Assembly (NCBI RefSeq): GCF_005280195.1 | Contig: NZ_SZPR01000019.1 | Span: 204,511-268,510 of the forward strand | Direction: 5' to 3' | Origin: Streptomyces galbus | GTDB lineage: Bacteria; Actinomycetota; Actinomycetes; Streptomycetales; Streptomycetaceae | DNA length: 64,000 bases | Part shown: positions 1-7,976 of the stretch, in pieces | How the letters are laid out: every line of letters begins with the position of its first letter | Numbering within the stretch: the stretch's first letter is position 1 | The notes under the pieces: model-generated | The model's input: the letters and a program-made list of their open reading frames with translations, nothing else | What the model was told of the DNA's origin: nothing | Database searches by the model: none | Program-made: the position numbers and the translations under genes

Positions 1-372
1 GTGGACGCCTCGGCCGTCGTCCTGGAGACGGACGGTGTGCGCCGCCGCTTCGAGGTGGCCCGCCACGGCGACCGGGTCTGGGTGAACGGCACCGCGCTCA
101 CCGCCCTGCCCCGCTTCCCCGACCCGACGGCCCAGCAGGCCCCCGGCTCCCTGCTCGCACCGATGCCGGGCACGGTCGTCAAGATCGCGGACGGCCTCGT
201 CACCGGATCGGGTGTCCGGGCCGGTGAACCGCTGCTGTGGCTCGAAGCGATGAAGATGCAACACCGCATCTCCGCACCGGTGACAGGGACGGTGACGGCG
301 GTGCAGGTGACGGAAGGACAGCAAGTGGAGGTGGGCACGCTCTTGGCGGTCGTCGAGAGCAACCAACCTTAG
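1..372 (+). CDS. acyl-CoA carboxylase biotin carrier domain (C-terminal part, cut by window edge)
   Basis: Only the last 123 codons are visible, and the frame is open to the left edge, so this is the tail of a longer biotin carboxylase/biotin carrier (alpha) subunit. The biotinyl domain is clear: APMPGTVVKI opens it and EAMKMQH carries the lysine that takes biotin (about visible residue 85), followed by APVTGTV. The family carboxylates acyl-CoAs with a separate carboxyltransferase subunit, expected to lie further left. The gene ends 54 bases before the acyl-CoA dehydrogenase and probably heads the same operon. The first GTG is probably internal, not the true start. Confidence 0.9.
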   Translation: MDASAVVLETDGVRRRFEVARHGDRVWVNGTALTALPRFPDPTAQQAPGSLLAPMPGTVVKIADGLVTGSGVRAGEPLLWLEAMKMQHRISAPVTGTVTAVQVTEGQQVEVGTLLAVVESNQP

Positions 373-390
373 GGGCGCGGGGAACTGCGC
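372..390 (+). repeat. dispersed Streptomyces 19-mer repeat, copy 1
   Basis: GGGGCGCGGGGAACTGCGC starts right at the stop codon of the carboxylase gene. Identical copies lie at 52809-52827 and 52879-52897. This oligomer is familiar as a dispersed intergenic element of Streptomyces chromosomes. The function is unknown, and its positions just after genes suggest a 3' end or RNA-processing role. Confidence 0.8.
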
Positions 391-426
391 GCCCGGCCAC
401 CGACGACAGCCACCCGGAGGACGACA

Positions 427-1557
427 GTGACCACCCTCATCGAACCCGAAGAGCACCAGGCCCTCCGCAAGGCGGTAGCGGCCTTCGCCCAAAGCCACCG
501 GGACGTCGCCCACCGCGACCTGTGGCGGCAGGCTGCCGAGCTGGGCTACATCGGCGTCAACCTGCCGGAGGCATACGGCGGGGGAGGCGGCGGCATCGCC
601 GAACTCTCCCTCGTCCTCGAAGAGCTCGGCACCGCGGGCAACCCCCTGCTCATGATGATCGTCTCCCCGGCGATCTGCGGCACCGTGATCGCCCGCTTCG
701 GCACCGAGGCCCAGAAGCGCGAGTGGCTGCCCGCCCTCGCCGACGGCTCCCGCCTGATGGCGTTCGGCATCACCGAGCCCGACGCCGGCTCCAACAGCCA
801 CCGCATCACCACCACGGCCCGCCGCGACGGCGCCGACTGGCTGCTCACCGGCCGCAAGGTCTTCGTCTCCGGCGTGGACATCGCGGACGCCACCCTGATC
901 GTCGGCCGCACCGAGGACGCCCGCACCGGACGCCTCAAGCCCTGCCTGTTCATCGTCCCGCGGGACGCGCCCGGCTTCACCCGCCGCCGGATCGACATGG
1001 AACTGCACAGCGAGGAGAAGCAGTTCGAGCTGGTCCTGGACGACGTGCGGCTGCCCGCCGACGCGTTGGTGGGCGACGAGGACGCCGGTCTGCTCCAGCT
1101 GTTCGCCGGGCTCAACCCCGAGCGCATCATGACGGCGGCCTTCGCGATCGGCATGGGGCGCCACGCCCTGGCCCGCGCGGTGGAGTACGCGCGCGAGCGC
1201 ACCGTGTGGAAGGTCCCCATCGGCGCCCACCAGGCCGTCGCCCACCCGCTCGCCCAGGCCCACATCGAGCTGGAGCTGGCCCGCCTGATGATGCAGAAGG
1301 CGGCCCACCTCTACGACGCGGGGGACGACGTCGGCGCGGGCGAGGCGGCGAACATGGCGAAGTACGCGGCGGGGGAGGCCTGCGTGAAGGCGGTCGACCA
1401 GGCGGTGCACACCCTCGGCGGGAACGGCCTGACGCGTGAGTTCGGCTTGGCCCGGCTGATCACGGCCGCGCGCGTGGCTCGTATCGCCCCGGTGAGCCGG
1501 GAGATGATTCTCAACTACGTCTCCCACCAGACCCTCGGTCTGCCCAAGTCGTACTGA
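427..1557 (+). CDS. acyl-CoA dehydrogenase
   Basis: This 376-residue FAD flavoprotein has normal family length and oxidises acyl-CoA to trans-2-enoyl-CoA, passing electrons to ETF. The active-site/FAD segment AFGITEPDAGSN is at about residues 113-124 and the C-terminal FAD-contact segment TLGGNGLTREFG at about 328-339. The GTG start at 427 follows a GGAGG ribosome site at 416-420. It sits between the biotin subunit and an acyl-CoA ligase, so the operon looks catabolic: activation, dehydrogenation, carboxylation and hydration of a short, branched or aromatic acyl-CoA. The exact substrate cannot be read from the sequence. Confidence 0.93.
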   Translation: MTTLIEPEEHQALRKAVAAFAQSHRDVAHRDLWRQAAELGYIGVNLPEAYGGGGGGIAELSLVLEELGTAGNPLLMMIVSPAICGTVIARFGTEAQKREWLPALADGSRLMAFGITEPDAGSNSHRITTTARRDGADWLLTGRKVFVSGVDIADATLIVGRTEDARTGRLKPCLFIVPRDAPGFTRRRIDMELHSEEKQFELVLDDVRLPADALVGDEDAGLLQLFAGLNPERIMTAAFAIGMGRHALARAVEYARERTVWKVPIGAHQAVAHPLAQAHIELELARLMMQKAAHLYDAGDDVGAGEAANMAKYAAGEACVKAVDQAVHTLGGNGLTREFGLARLITAARVARIAPVSREMILNYVSHQTLGLPKSY

Positions 1558-1559
1558 CG

Positions 1560-1577
1560 ACGCACGCCGGCGTGCGT
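1560..1577. promoter_or_regulatory. 18-bp perfect palindrome between acyl-CoA dehydrogenase and ligase genes
   Basis: ACGCACGCCGGCGTGCGT is self-complementary over all 18 bases. It lies between the dehydrogenase stop and the ligase ribosome-binding site. It could be a TetR-type operator, since a TetR gene closes this operon, or an intercistronic RNA hairpin. Confidence 0.5.
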
Positions 1578-1588
1578 GAGGAGGAACC

Positions 1589-3157
1589 GTGTTCCGCAGC
1601 GAGTACGCAGACGTTCCGCCCGTCGACCTGCCCATCCACGAGGCCGTGCTGGGCGGTGCCGCCGAGTTCGGCGACCGGCCGGCGCTGATCGACGGCACGG
1701 ACGGCACCACGCTCACGTACGAACAGGTCGACCGCTTCCACCGCCGGGTGGCCGCCGCGCTCGCCGAGGCCGGGGTGCGCAAGGGCGACGTGCTGGCCCT
1801 GCACAGCCCCAACACGGTCGCCTTCCCGCTCGCGTTCTACGCGGCCACGCGCGCGGGCGCCTCGGTCACCACCGTGCACCCGCTGTGCACGCCCGAGGAG
1901 TTCGCCAAGCAGCTCGGCGACTCGGGGGCCCGCTGGATCGTCACCGTCTCCCCGCTGCTGGCGACGGCCCGACGCGCGGCCGAACTCGCGGGCGGCGTCG
2001 AGGAGGTCTTCGTCTGCGACAGCGCGCCCGGCCACCGTTCGCTGATCGACATGCTCGCCTCCCGCGCCCCCGAGCCCCGGCCCGACATCGACCCCGCCGA
2101 GGACGTGGCGGCCCTGCCGTACTCCTCGGGCACGACCGGCGTCCCCAAGGGCGTGATGCTCACCCACCGCCAGATCGCCACCAACCTCGCCCAGCTCGAG
2201 CCCGCGATCCCGGCGGGACCGGACGACCGCATCCTCGCCGTGCTGCCGTTCTTCCACATCTACGGGCTGACCGCCCTGATGAACGCCCCCCTGCGCAAGG
2301 GCGCCACGGTCGTCGTGCTGCCCCGCTTCGAGCTGGAGGCGTTCCTCGCCGCGATCCAGACCCACCGCATCACCGGGCTGTACGTGGCGCCGCCGATCGT
2401 GCTGGCCCTCGCCAAGCACCCGGCGGTCGCGCAGTACGACCTGTCGTCCCTGCGGTACGTCATCAGCGCCGCCGCGCCCCTGGACGCCGACCTCGCCGCC
2501 GCGTGCGCGCAGCGGCTGGGCCTGCCGCCGGTCGGCCAGGCGTACGGCATGACCGAGCTGTCCCCGGGCACGCACGTGGTCCCGCTGGACGCCATGGAGG
2601 AGGCCCCGCCCGGCACCGTCGGCAAGCTCATCGCCGGGACCGAGATGCGCGTGGTCTCCCTCGACGACCCCGGCAAGGACCTCGGCGTCGGCGAGGCGGG
2701 CGAGATCCTGATCCGCGGCCCGCAGGTCATGAAGGGCTACCTGGGGCGCCCCGACGCCACCGGGGCGATGATCGACGCCGACGGCTGGCTGCACACCGGC
2801 GACGTCGGCCACGTCGACCGGGACGGCTGGCTGTTCGTCGTCGACCGGGTCAAGGAACTCATCAAGTACAAGGGCTTCCAGGTCGCCCCGGCCGAGCTGG
2901 AGGCGCTGCTGCTCACCCACCCGGGCATCGCGGACGCGGCCGTCGTCGGCGCCCGCGACGACGACCGCAACGAGGTGCCGCACGCCTACGTGGTCCGCCA
3001 GCCCACCGCCGCCGACCTCTCCGCGGGCGAGGTCATGATGTACGTCGCCGAGCGGGTCGCCCCGTACAAGCGCGTGCGCCGCGTCACCTTCATCGACGCC
3101 GTGCCGCGCGCCGTGTCCGGGAAGATCCTGCGCCGGCAGCTCAGGGAGCGCACATGA
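1589..3157 (+). CDS. 4-coumarate/cinnamate:CoA ligase family protein
   Basis: This 522-residue ANL-superfamily ligase activates a carboxylic acid as the acyl-AMP and transfers it to CoA. The P-loop-like motif YSSGTTGVPKGVMLTH starts near residue 178. GEILIRGPQVMKGYL, GWLHTGDVG and the hinge region VDRVKELIKYKGFQV follow, and SGKILRR near the end carries the catalytic lysine. The GTG start at 1589 follows GGAGG. Its position matches the S. coelicolor cinnamate:CoA ligase locus (SCO4383, from memory). Its stop overlaps the next start (ATGA), so translation is coupled to the hydratase. Confidence 0.92.
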   Translation: MFRSEYADVPPVDLPIHEAVLGGAAEFGDRPALIDGTDGTTLTYEQVDRFHRRVAAALAEAGVRKGDVLALHSPNTVAFPLAFYAATRAGASVTTVHPLCTPEEFAKQLGDSGARWIVTVSPLLATARRAAELAGGVEEVFVCDSAPGHRSLIDMLASRAPEPRPDIDPAEDVAALPYSSGTTGVPKGVMLTHRQIATNLAQLEPAIPAGPDDRILAVLPFFHIYGLTALMNAPLRKGATVVVLPRFELEAFLAAIQTHRITGLYVAPPIVLALAKHPAVAQYDLSSLRYVISAAAPLDADLAAACAQRLGLPPVGQAYGMTELSPGTHVVPLDAMEEAPPGTVGKLIAGTEMRVVSLDDPGKDLGVGEAGEILIRGPQVMKGYLGRPDATGAMIDADGWLHTGDVGHVDRDGWLFVVDRVKELIKYKGFQVAPAELEALLLTHPGIADAAVVGARDDDRNEVPHAYVVRQPTAADLSAGEVMMYVAERVAPYKRVRRVTFIDAVPRAVSGKILRRQLRERT

Positions 3158-3897
3158 CACTGATCGGCCGTACCCGCGCGCGGGGCGTGGAGACCCTCGC
3201 GCTCGACTCCCCGGACAACCGCAACGCCCTCTCGGCGGCGCTGGTCGCCGAACTCGCGGGGGCGCTCGCGGACTGCGCCGAGGACCCCGGTGTCCGCGCC
3301 GTCGTGCTCACCCACACCGGGGGCACGTTCAGCGCCGGCGCCGACCTGCGGGACCCGCCGCACCCGGACGCGCTCGTGGACCTGCTCCGCCGGATCGTGG
3401 AGCTGCCCCGCCCGGTGGTCGCGCGGGTCACCGGCCACGTCCGCGCGGGCGGCCTCGGCCTCCTGGCCGCCTGCGACATCGCGGTCGCGTCCCGCGCGGC
3501 GACCTTCGCGTTCACCGAGGTGCGCATCGGCGTGGCCCCCGCCGTCATCTCGCTGACCCTCCTGGACCGCGCCGACCCGCGCGCCCTGGCCCGTTACTAC
3601 CTCACCGGCGAGCGCTTCGACGCCGTCGAGGCGGCCCGCACCGGCCTGCTCACCGCGGCCGCGGGCGACGGCGAGGAGGTGGAGGCCGTCCTCGACCCGG
3701 TCCTCGACGGGCTGCGGCGATCCGCGCCCGAGGCCCTGGCCGAGACGAAGCGGCTGCTCACGGCTAGGGTGCTGGAGACCTTCGACCGGGACGCGGCCAC
3801 CCTGACCGCGCTCTCGGGCCGGCTGTTCGCCTCCCCGCCGGCCCGCGAGGGGATGACGGCCTTCCTCGAACGACGGGATCCCTCATGGGTGCTGTGA
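3154..3897 (+). CDS. enoyl-CoA hydratase/isomerase family protein
   Basis: This 247-residue crotonase-fold protein hydrates enoyl-CoA. The CoA/oxyanion segment GGTFSAGADL lies near residues 55-64. The second oxyanion segment RAGGLGLLAACDIAVA and FTEVRIGVAPAVIS follow, the latter carrying a glutamate in the usual catalytic place. ATG at 3154 overlaps the ligase stop, and the 3' end overlaps the TetR start by 13 bases. This tight coupling supports one transcript from the carboxylase to the regulator. It is slightly shorter than the usual 255-260 residues but looks intact. Confidence 0.92.
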   Translation: MTLIGRTRARGVETLALDSPDNRNALSAALVAELAGALADCAEDPGVRAVVLTHTGGTFSAGADLRDPPHPDALVDLLRRIVELPRPVVARVTGHVRAGGLGLLAACDIAVASRAATFAFTEVRIGVAPAVISLTLLDRADPRALARYYLTGERFDAVEAARTGLLTAAAGDGEEVEAVLDPVLDGLRRSAPEALAETKRLLTARVLETFDRDAATLTALSGRLFASPPAREGMTAFLERRDPSWVL

Positions 3898-4520
3898 CCG
3901 GTGCCTCGGCCGGTGCCGCGACGGCGGACCAGCGCGCGGAGCGCCTCCCCAAGCAGGACCGCAGCCGCGCGACCCGGCAGCGGCTCCTGGAGGCCGCCGT
4001 GGCCTGCCTCGCCGAGCGCGGCTGGGCGGGCTCCACGGTCTCCGTCGTCGCCGAGCGCGCCGGTGTCTCCCGGGGCGCCGCCCAGCACCACTTCCGCACC
4101 CGTGAGGACCTGTTCACCGCAGCCGTCGAGTACGTCGCCGAGGAGCGCTCCACGGCCCTGCGCGCCCTCTTCCCGCAGGGCGCGGCCGGCGACCGGCGCG
4201 CCGTCGTCGCCGCCCTGGTGGACCTGTACACCGGCCCGCTGTTCCGGGCCGCCCTGCACCTGTGGGTCGCCGCCTCCGACGAGGAGCAGCTCCGCCCGAG
4301 GGTCACCGAGCTGGAGGCCCGCGTCGGCCGGGAGACCCACCGCATAGCCGTCGAGCTGCTCGGCGCCGACGAGTCCCGCCCCGGCGTCCGCGAGACCGTC
4401 CAGGGGCTGCTGGACATGGCCCGCGGCCTGGGCCTCGCCAACCTCCTCACCGACGACACGACCCGCCGCACCCGCGTGGTGGCGCAATGGGCGGCCCTCC
4501 TGGACACGGCCCTCGCCTGA
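3885..4520 (+). CDS. TetR/AcrR family regulator of the acyl-CoA operon
   Basis: This 211-residue protein has an N-terminal TetR helix-turn-helix at about residues 25-70 (RQRLLEAAVACLAERG, then SVVAERAGVSRGAAQHHF) and a typical alpha-helical ligand domain. The start lies inside the hydratase gene, so it is co-translated with the pathway. The inferred role is autoregulation and repression of the operon, relieved by an acyl-CoA intermediate; the palindrome at 1560-1577 is one possible site. The ligand is unknown. Confidence 0.88.
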   Translation: MGAVTGASAGAATADQRAERLPKQDRSRATRQRLLEAAVACLAERGWAGSTVSVVAERAGVSRGAAQHHFRTREDLFTAAVEYVAEERSTALRALFPQGAAGDRRAVVAALVDLYTGPLFRAALHLWVAASDEEQLRPRVTELEARVGRETHRIAVELLGADESRPGVRETVQGLLDMARGLGLANLLTDDTTRRTRVVAQWAALLDTALA

Positions 4521-4572
4521 GCCTGAGCTTGAGCCGCCGCCGGGCCGGACGTCGCCGATGTCGACGGCCCCC

Positions 4573-5283
4573 TCAGGGGCTCAGCCGCTCCACGCGCCAG
4601 CCGCCGGCCGGCTCGGCGACGTAGGCCAGGCGGTCGTGCAGGCGGTTCAGCCGGCCCTGCCAGAACTCCACGCGTTCGGGCGTGACCCGGAAGCCGCCCC
4701 AGTGCGGCGGCACGGGCACCTGCTCGCCCTCCGGGTAGCGGGCCTCCAGCTCGGCGTACGCCGCGTCCAGCCCGTCGCGTGAGGCGATCACCGTGGACTG
4801 GGCGCTCGCCCAGGCGCCGAGCTGGGAGCCGTGCGGCCGGGTCCGGAAGTACGCGGCGGTCTCGTCGCGCCCGGTGCGTCGGGCCACGCCCCGCACGACG
4901 ACCTGCCGGGCCATCGGGTGCCAGGGGAACAGCAGCGAGACGTGGGGGTTCTCGGCGAGGTCGCGGCCCTTGCGGGAGTCGTAGTTGGTGTAGAAGACGA
5001 AGCCCCGCTCGTCGAACTGCTTCAGCAGCACCGTGCGCGAGCTGGGCCGGCCCTCGGCGTCGGCCGTGGAGACGACCATCGCGTTCGGCTCGAAGAGGTG
5101 GGCCTCCAGGGCCGCGTCCCGGAACCAGCGGGCGAACTGCTCCACCGGCGTCGCGGCCAGGTCGGACACGTCGAGGCCCTCGGCCCGGTACTGCTTGCGC
5201 ATCGACGCGGGATCGGGCGCGGGTTCGGCGGCGGGATCGTACGGGACGGCGTCTCGGTCGCTCACATGGTCATCTTGCCGCAT
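4573..5283 (-). CDS. pdxH: pyridoxamine/pyridoxine 5'-phosphate oxidase
   Basis: PdxH uses FMN and O2 to oxidise PNP or PMP to pyridoxal 5'-phosphate. The 236-residue reading has the expected FMN-site blocks, including SSRTVLLKQFDERGFVFYTN and SRKG, and the substrate-site tail EFWQGRLNRLHDR. ATG at 5283 is used here. A GTG six codons inside (5265, giving VSDRDAVPYDP) is an equally plausible start, and neither has a strong ribosome site. It is divergent from the citrate synthase across about 285 bases. A shorter PdxH-like paralogue is at 36546-37235. Confidence 0.9.
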   Translation of the reverse strand: MRQDDHVSDRDAVPYDPAAEPAPDPASMRKQYRAEGLDVSDLAATPVEQFARWFRDAALEAHLFEPNAMVVSTADAEGRPSSRTVLLKQFDERGFVFYTNYDSRKGRDLAENPHVSLLFPWHPMARQVVVRGVARRTGRDETAAYFRTRPHGSQLGAWASAQSTVIASRDGLDAAYAELEARYPEGEQVPVPPHWGGFRVTPERVEFWQGRLNRLHDRLAYVAEPAGGWRVERLSP

Positions 5284-5337
5284 GGTCCGCCCGCACCGCC
5301 CGGCCCGCGGACCGGAAGCCCCCCGGCCGACCGAGAT

Positions 5338-5350
5338 GGCACTGAGTGCC
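5338..5350. promoter_or_regulatory. GGCACT/AGTGCC palindrome in the pdxH-citrate synthase divergent region
   Basis: GGCACTGAGTGCC is a 13-base perfect palindrome. A further GGCACT near 5369 and GTGCC near 5391 reuse the same half-site. The cluster lies upstream of both divergent genes and looks like an operator array for an unidentified regulator. Nothing else in the 5284-5568 gap looks coding. Confidence 0.4.
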
Positions 5351-5568
5351 GCGGGGGCTCCCCAAAGGTGGCACTCCGGGGATATCGTGCTGGTGCCGTG
5401 CCGGTGGGGTGACCGCCGACCGCACGGGGCATCACAGGGGTGAGCGCCCAGGACCGCGAGCCGGGACACGACCGCGGATCCACGGGCCCCTCACCCTCCC
5501 CAGCCGCCCGACACCTGGTCGTCCCCCCGGACGCACCACCTGTCACTCACCTCACGAGGAGCCGCCTG

Positions 5569-6669
5569 ATGTCCGACTTCGTACCCGGGCTCGAGGGAGT
5601 CGTCGCATTCGAGACCGAGATCGCCGAACCGGACAAGGAGGGCGGCGCCCTGCGGTACCGGGGCGTCGACATCGAGGACCTGGTCGGTCACGTCTCCTTC
5701 GGCAACGTCTGGGGCCTGCTCGTGGACGGCGCCTTCAACCCCGGCCTGCCGCCCGCCGAGCCGTTCCCCATCCCCGTCCACTCCGGCGACATCCGCGTGG
5801 ACGTGCAGTCCGCGCTGGCCATGCTCGCCCCCGTCTGGGGCCTGAAACCGCTCCTCGACATCGACGCCGACCAGGCCCGTGACGACCTCGCGCGTGCCGC
5901 CGTCATGGCCCTGTCCTACGTCGCCCAGTCCGCCCGCGGCCAGGGCCTGCCCATGGTCCCGCAGAGCGAGATAGACCAGGCGCAGTCCGTCGTCGAGCGG
6001 TTCATGATCCGCTGGCGGGGCGAGCCCGACCCCAAGCACGTGGCCGCCGTGGACGCCTACTGGACGTCCGCCGCCGAGCACGGCATGAACGCCTCCACCT
6101 TCACCGCCCGCGTCATCGCCTCCACCGGCGCCGACGTCGCCGCGGCCCTCTCGGGCGCCGTGGGCGCCATGTCCGGCCCGCTGCACGGCGGCGCCCCCTC
6201 GCGCGTGCTCGGGATGATCGAGGAGATCGAGCGCACCGGCGACGCCGAGGCGTACGTCAAGCAGGCCCTCGACCGGGGCGAGCGCCTGATGGGCTTCGGG
6301 CACCGCGTCTACCGCGCCGAGGACCCCCGCGCCCGCGTCCTGCGCCGCACTGCGCGCGAGCTGGGCGCCCCCCGCTTCGAGATCGCCGAGGCGCTGGAGA
6401 AGGCCGCGCTGGAGGAGCTGCACAACCGCCGCCCCGACCGCGTCCTCGCCACGAACGTCGAGTTCTGGGCCGCCATCGTCCTGGACTTCGCCGAGGTCCC
6501 GGCGCACATGTTCACCTCGATGTTCACCTGCGCCCGCACCGCGGGCTGGTCGGCGCACATCCTGGAGCAGAAGCGCACCGGCCGCCTGGTGCGCCCGTCC
6601 GCCCGCTACATCGGCCCCGGCCCGCGCGACCCGCGCGAGATCGAGGGGTACGCGGACATCGCCTCCTGA
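5569..6669 (+). CDS. citrate synthase (second-type, short form)
   Basis: This 366-residue enzyme condenses acetyl-CoA and oxaloacetate to citrate; some relatives prefer propionyl-CoA (2-methylcitrate synthase). Catalytic residues are visible: His206 in GPLHGGAPS, His245 in GFGHRVYR and Asp306 in VLDFAEVP. ATG at 5569 follows ACGAGGAG and gives the usual start MSDFVPGLEGV. The frame is open further upstream, but that stretch is low-complexity and poorly matched. Length is typical of the short bacterial form. Its last codons run into a 20-bp tandem repeat. Confidence 0.9.
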   Translation: MSDFVPGLEGVVAFETEIAEPDKEGGALRYRGVDIEDLVGHVSFGNVWGLLVDGAFNPGLPPAEPFPIPVHSGDIRVDVQSALAMLAPVWGLKPLLDIDADQARDDLARAAVMALSYVAQSARGQGLPMVPQSEIDQAQSVVERFMIRWRGEPDPKHVAAVDAYWTSAAEHGMNASTFTARVIASTGADVAAALSGAVGAMSGPLHGGAPSRVLGMIEEIERTGDAEAYVKQALDRGERLMGFGHRVYRAEDPRARVLRRTARELGAPRFEIAEALEKAALEELHNRRPDRVLATNVEFWAAIVLDFAEVPAHMFTSMFTCARTAGWSAHILEQKRTGRLVRPSARYIGPGPRDPREIEGYADIAS

Positions 6670-6720
6670 GGCGGTCACCCGCTTCCTGAGGCGGTCACCC
6701 GCTTCCTGAGGCGGTCAGCC
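6661..6720. repeat. 20-bp tandem repeat, three copies, over the citrate synthase stop
   Basis: The unit, written as TCCTGAGGCGGTCACCCGCT, occurs three times in tandem with period exactly 20. The first copy includes the gene's TGA stop and the last differs only near its end. It looks like recent slippage duplication of the 3' end. Confidence 0.9.
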
Positions 6721-6790
6721 AATTGCCGGGGCTGTCGCCGAGCGGCTGCCGTGACCGGCGGTGCGGGTCCGTGGCACCGCCGGTCCGGGG

Positions 6791-7873
6791 TCAGGGAGCG
6801 GGAGACGTCGCCACGCCGCCGTCGCTCGCGCCGGTCTCCCGCAGGAAGCGGGCCTGGCGGTCGAGGAATCCCGCCGCGTACAGCTTCCGTGGTGCGAGGA
6901 CGGCGGTCATGGTCAGCCGCAGCGACGAGCGTTCGGTGGCGTGGTCCACCAGCGAGTGGGTGGCGTCGGGGTAGTGCGCGACGCTCAGCGCGGCGGGGGG
7001 AAGGACCGCGCGGTACACGGTCTCCGTCTCCCTGACGTCCACGTTCACGTCGTGGCCGGCCAGCACGAGCAGGACGGGCGTTCCCCGCACGGCGCGCAGG
7101 TCGGCGACCGCGTCGGAGGTGTAGTTCGCCGAGATGAAGCGCCAACGGGCCGCGGTGATGCCGCCCGTGTCACCGACCGCCGCGCGGTACTCGTCGTAGG
7201 TCGCGCCCCTCCTCAGCAGGCGCACGGTCGTCTCGCGGCGGCGCAGCGCGGCCGCGACGCGCCGCTCGTCGGCGCCTTCCCGGTGGAGTTCGGCGAGCAG
7301 GTTGTAGCGGCCCTGCCGCAGCCAGTTGACGGCCGGCGAGACGGCGATGACGAAACGCAGGCGCCGGTCCTTCGCGGCGACCTTGGGCAGGACCCATCCG
7401 GCCTGGCTGGCGCCCCACAGCCCGATGCGACGGCCGTCGATCCCGGGGCGTCCGCGGGCCCAGGCGACCGCGGCGAGTGTCTCCTCGGCGCGGTCGTCCA
7501 TGCTCTGGTCGAGCCAGTCGCCCTCCGAGCCGGCCACCCCCGGTTTGCTGAAGGACAGCGAGGCGTAACCCGCCCGCGCGAACGCCTCCCACAGGGGCCG
7601 GTAGAAGGTGTCGTGGGTCGCGTCCACGGGCCCGTCGCCGTGCACGAAGACCACCAGCCCGAACGGCCCCTCGCCCGCCGGCGGGCGGGCCAGCACCCCC
7701 TCCAGGCGGTGACCGTGGTGCCGCAGCACCACGCGCTCCTCGCGGAGGTCGTAGGTGTTCTGCCACACCACGACCCCGCCGAGCCCGCCCGCCACGAGCA
7801 GGGCGCCCACCAGGGCCCACAGCAGGTACCGCCGGCCACGCCTCGCGCGGACCGTCCTCCGTCGTCCCAGCAC
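6791..7873 (-). CDS. membrane-anchored alpha/beta hydrolase
   Basis: This protein of about 360 residues has one N-terminal membrane segment (YLLWALVGALLVAGGLGGVV, residues about 14-35) and an extracytoplasmic alpha/beta-hydrolase domain. Seen motifs are VVFVHGDGPVD (oxyanion strand), GASQAG (nucleophile elbow, serine present), a late HDVN acid region and DATHSLVD with the histidine. It resembles dienelactone hydrolase/acyl-peptidase-like esterases, but the substrate is unknown. The GTG at 7873 is the most likely start because sequence above it is AT-rich promoter DNA, though its ribosome site is weak. It is divergent from the GNAT-PaaX pair. Confidence 0.75.
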   Translation of the reverse strand: MLGRRRTVRARRGRRYLLWALVGALLVAGGLGGVVVWQNTYDLREERVVLRHHGHRLEGVLARPPAGEGPFGLVVFVHGDGPVDATHDTFYRPLWEAFARAGYASLSFSKPGVAGSEGDWLDQSMDDRAEETLAAVAWARGRPGIDGRRIGLWGASQAGWVLPKVAAKDRRLRFVIAVSPAVNWLRQGRYNLLAELHREGADERRVAAALRRRETTVRLLRRGATYDEYRAAVGDTGGITAARWRFISANYTSDAVADLRAVRGTPVLLVLAGHDVNVDVRETETVYRAVLPPAALSVAHYPDATHSLVDHATERSSLRLTMTAVLAPRKLYAAGFLDRQARFLRETGASDGGVATSPAP

Positions 7874-7976
7874 CGGACCGCTCCGATCTATCGTTCGTCT
7901 ATAAAACGCTCGTGCTAAGAATGAACGTATTAGAATCGATAGTGCAAGGTGATCGAAAAGGCAGGGGGAGCAGGAC
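7874..7976. promoter_or_regulatory. AT-rich divergent promoter region with nested inverted repeats
   Basis: This 103-base gap is far richer in A and T than its surroundings. CTATCG (7888-7893) pairs with CGATAG (7937-7942), and CGTTC (7892-7896) with GAACG (7923-7927). TAGAAT at 7931-7936 could be a -10 box for the GNAT gene. The PaaX-like protein encoded downstream is a candidate binder. Confidence 0.45.

Noticed and set aside
5365..5395. A CIRCE (HrcA) element upstream of citrate synthase
   Set aside because: Only GCACTC and GTGC fragments fit. The N9 spacing and the GAGTGCTAA arm are missing.
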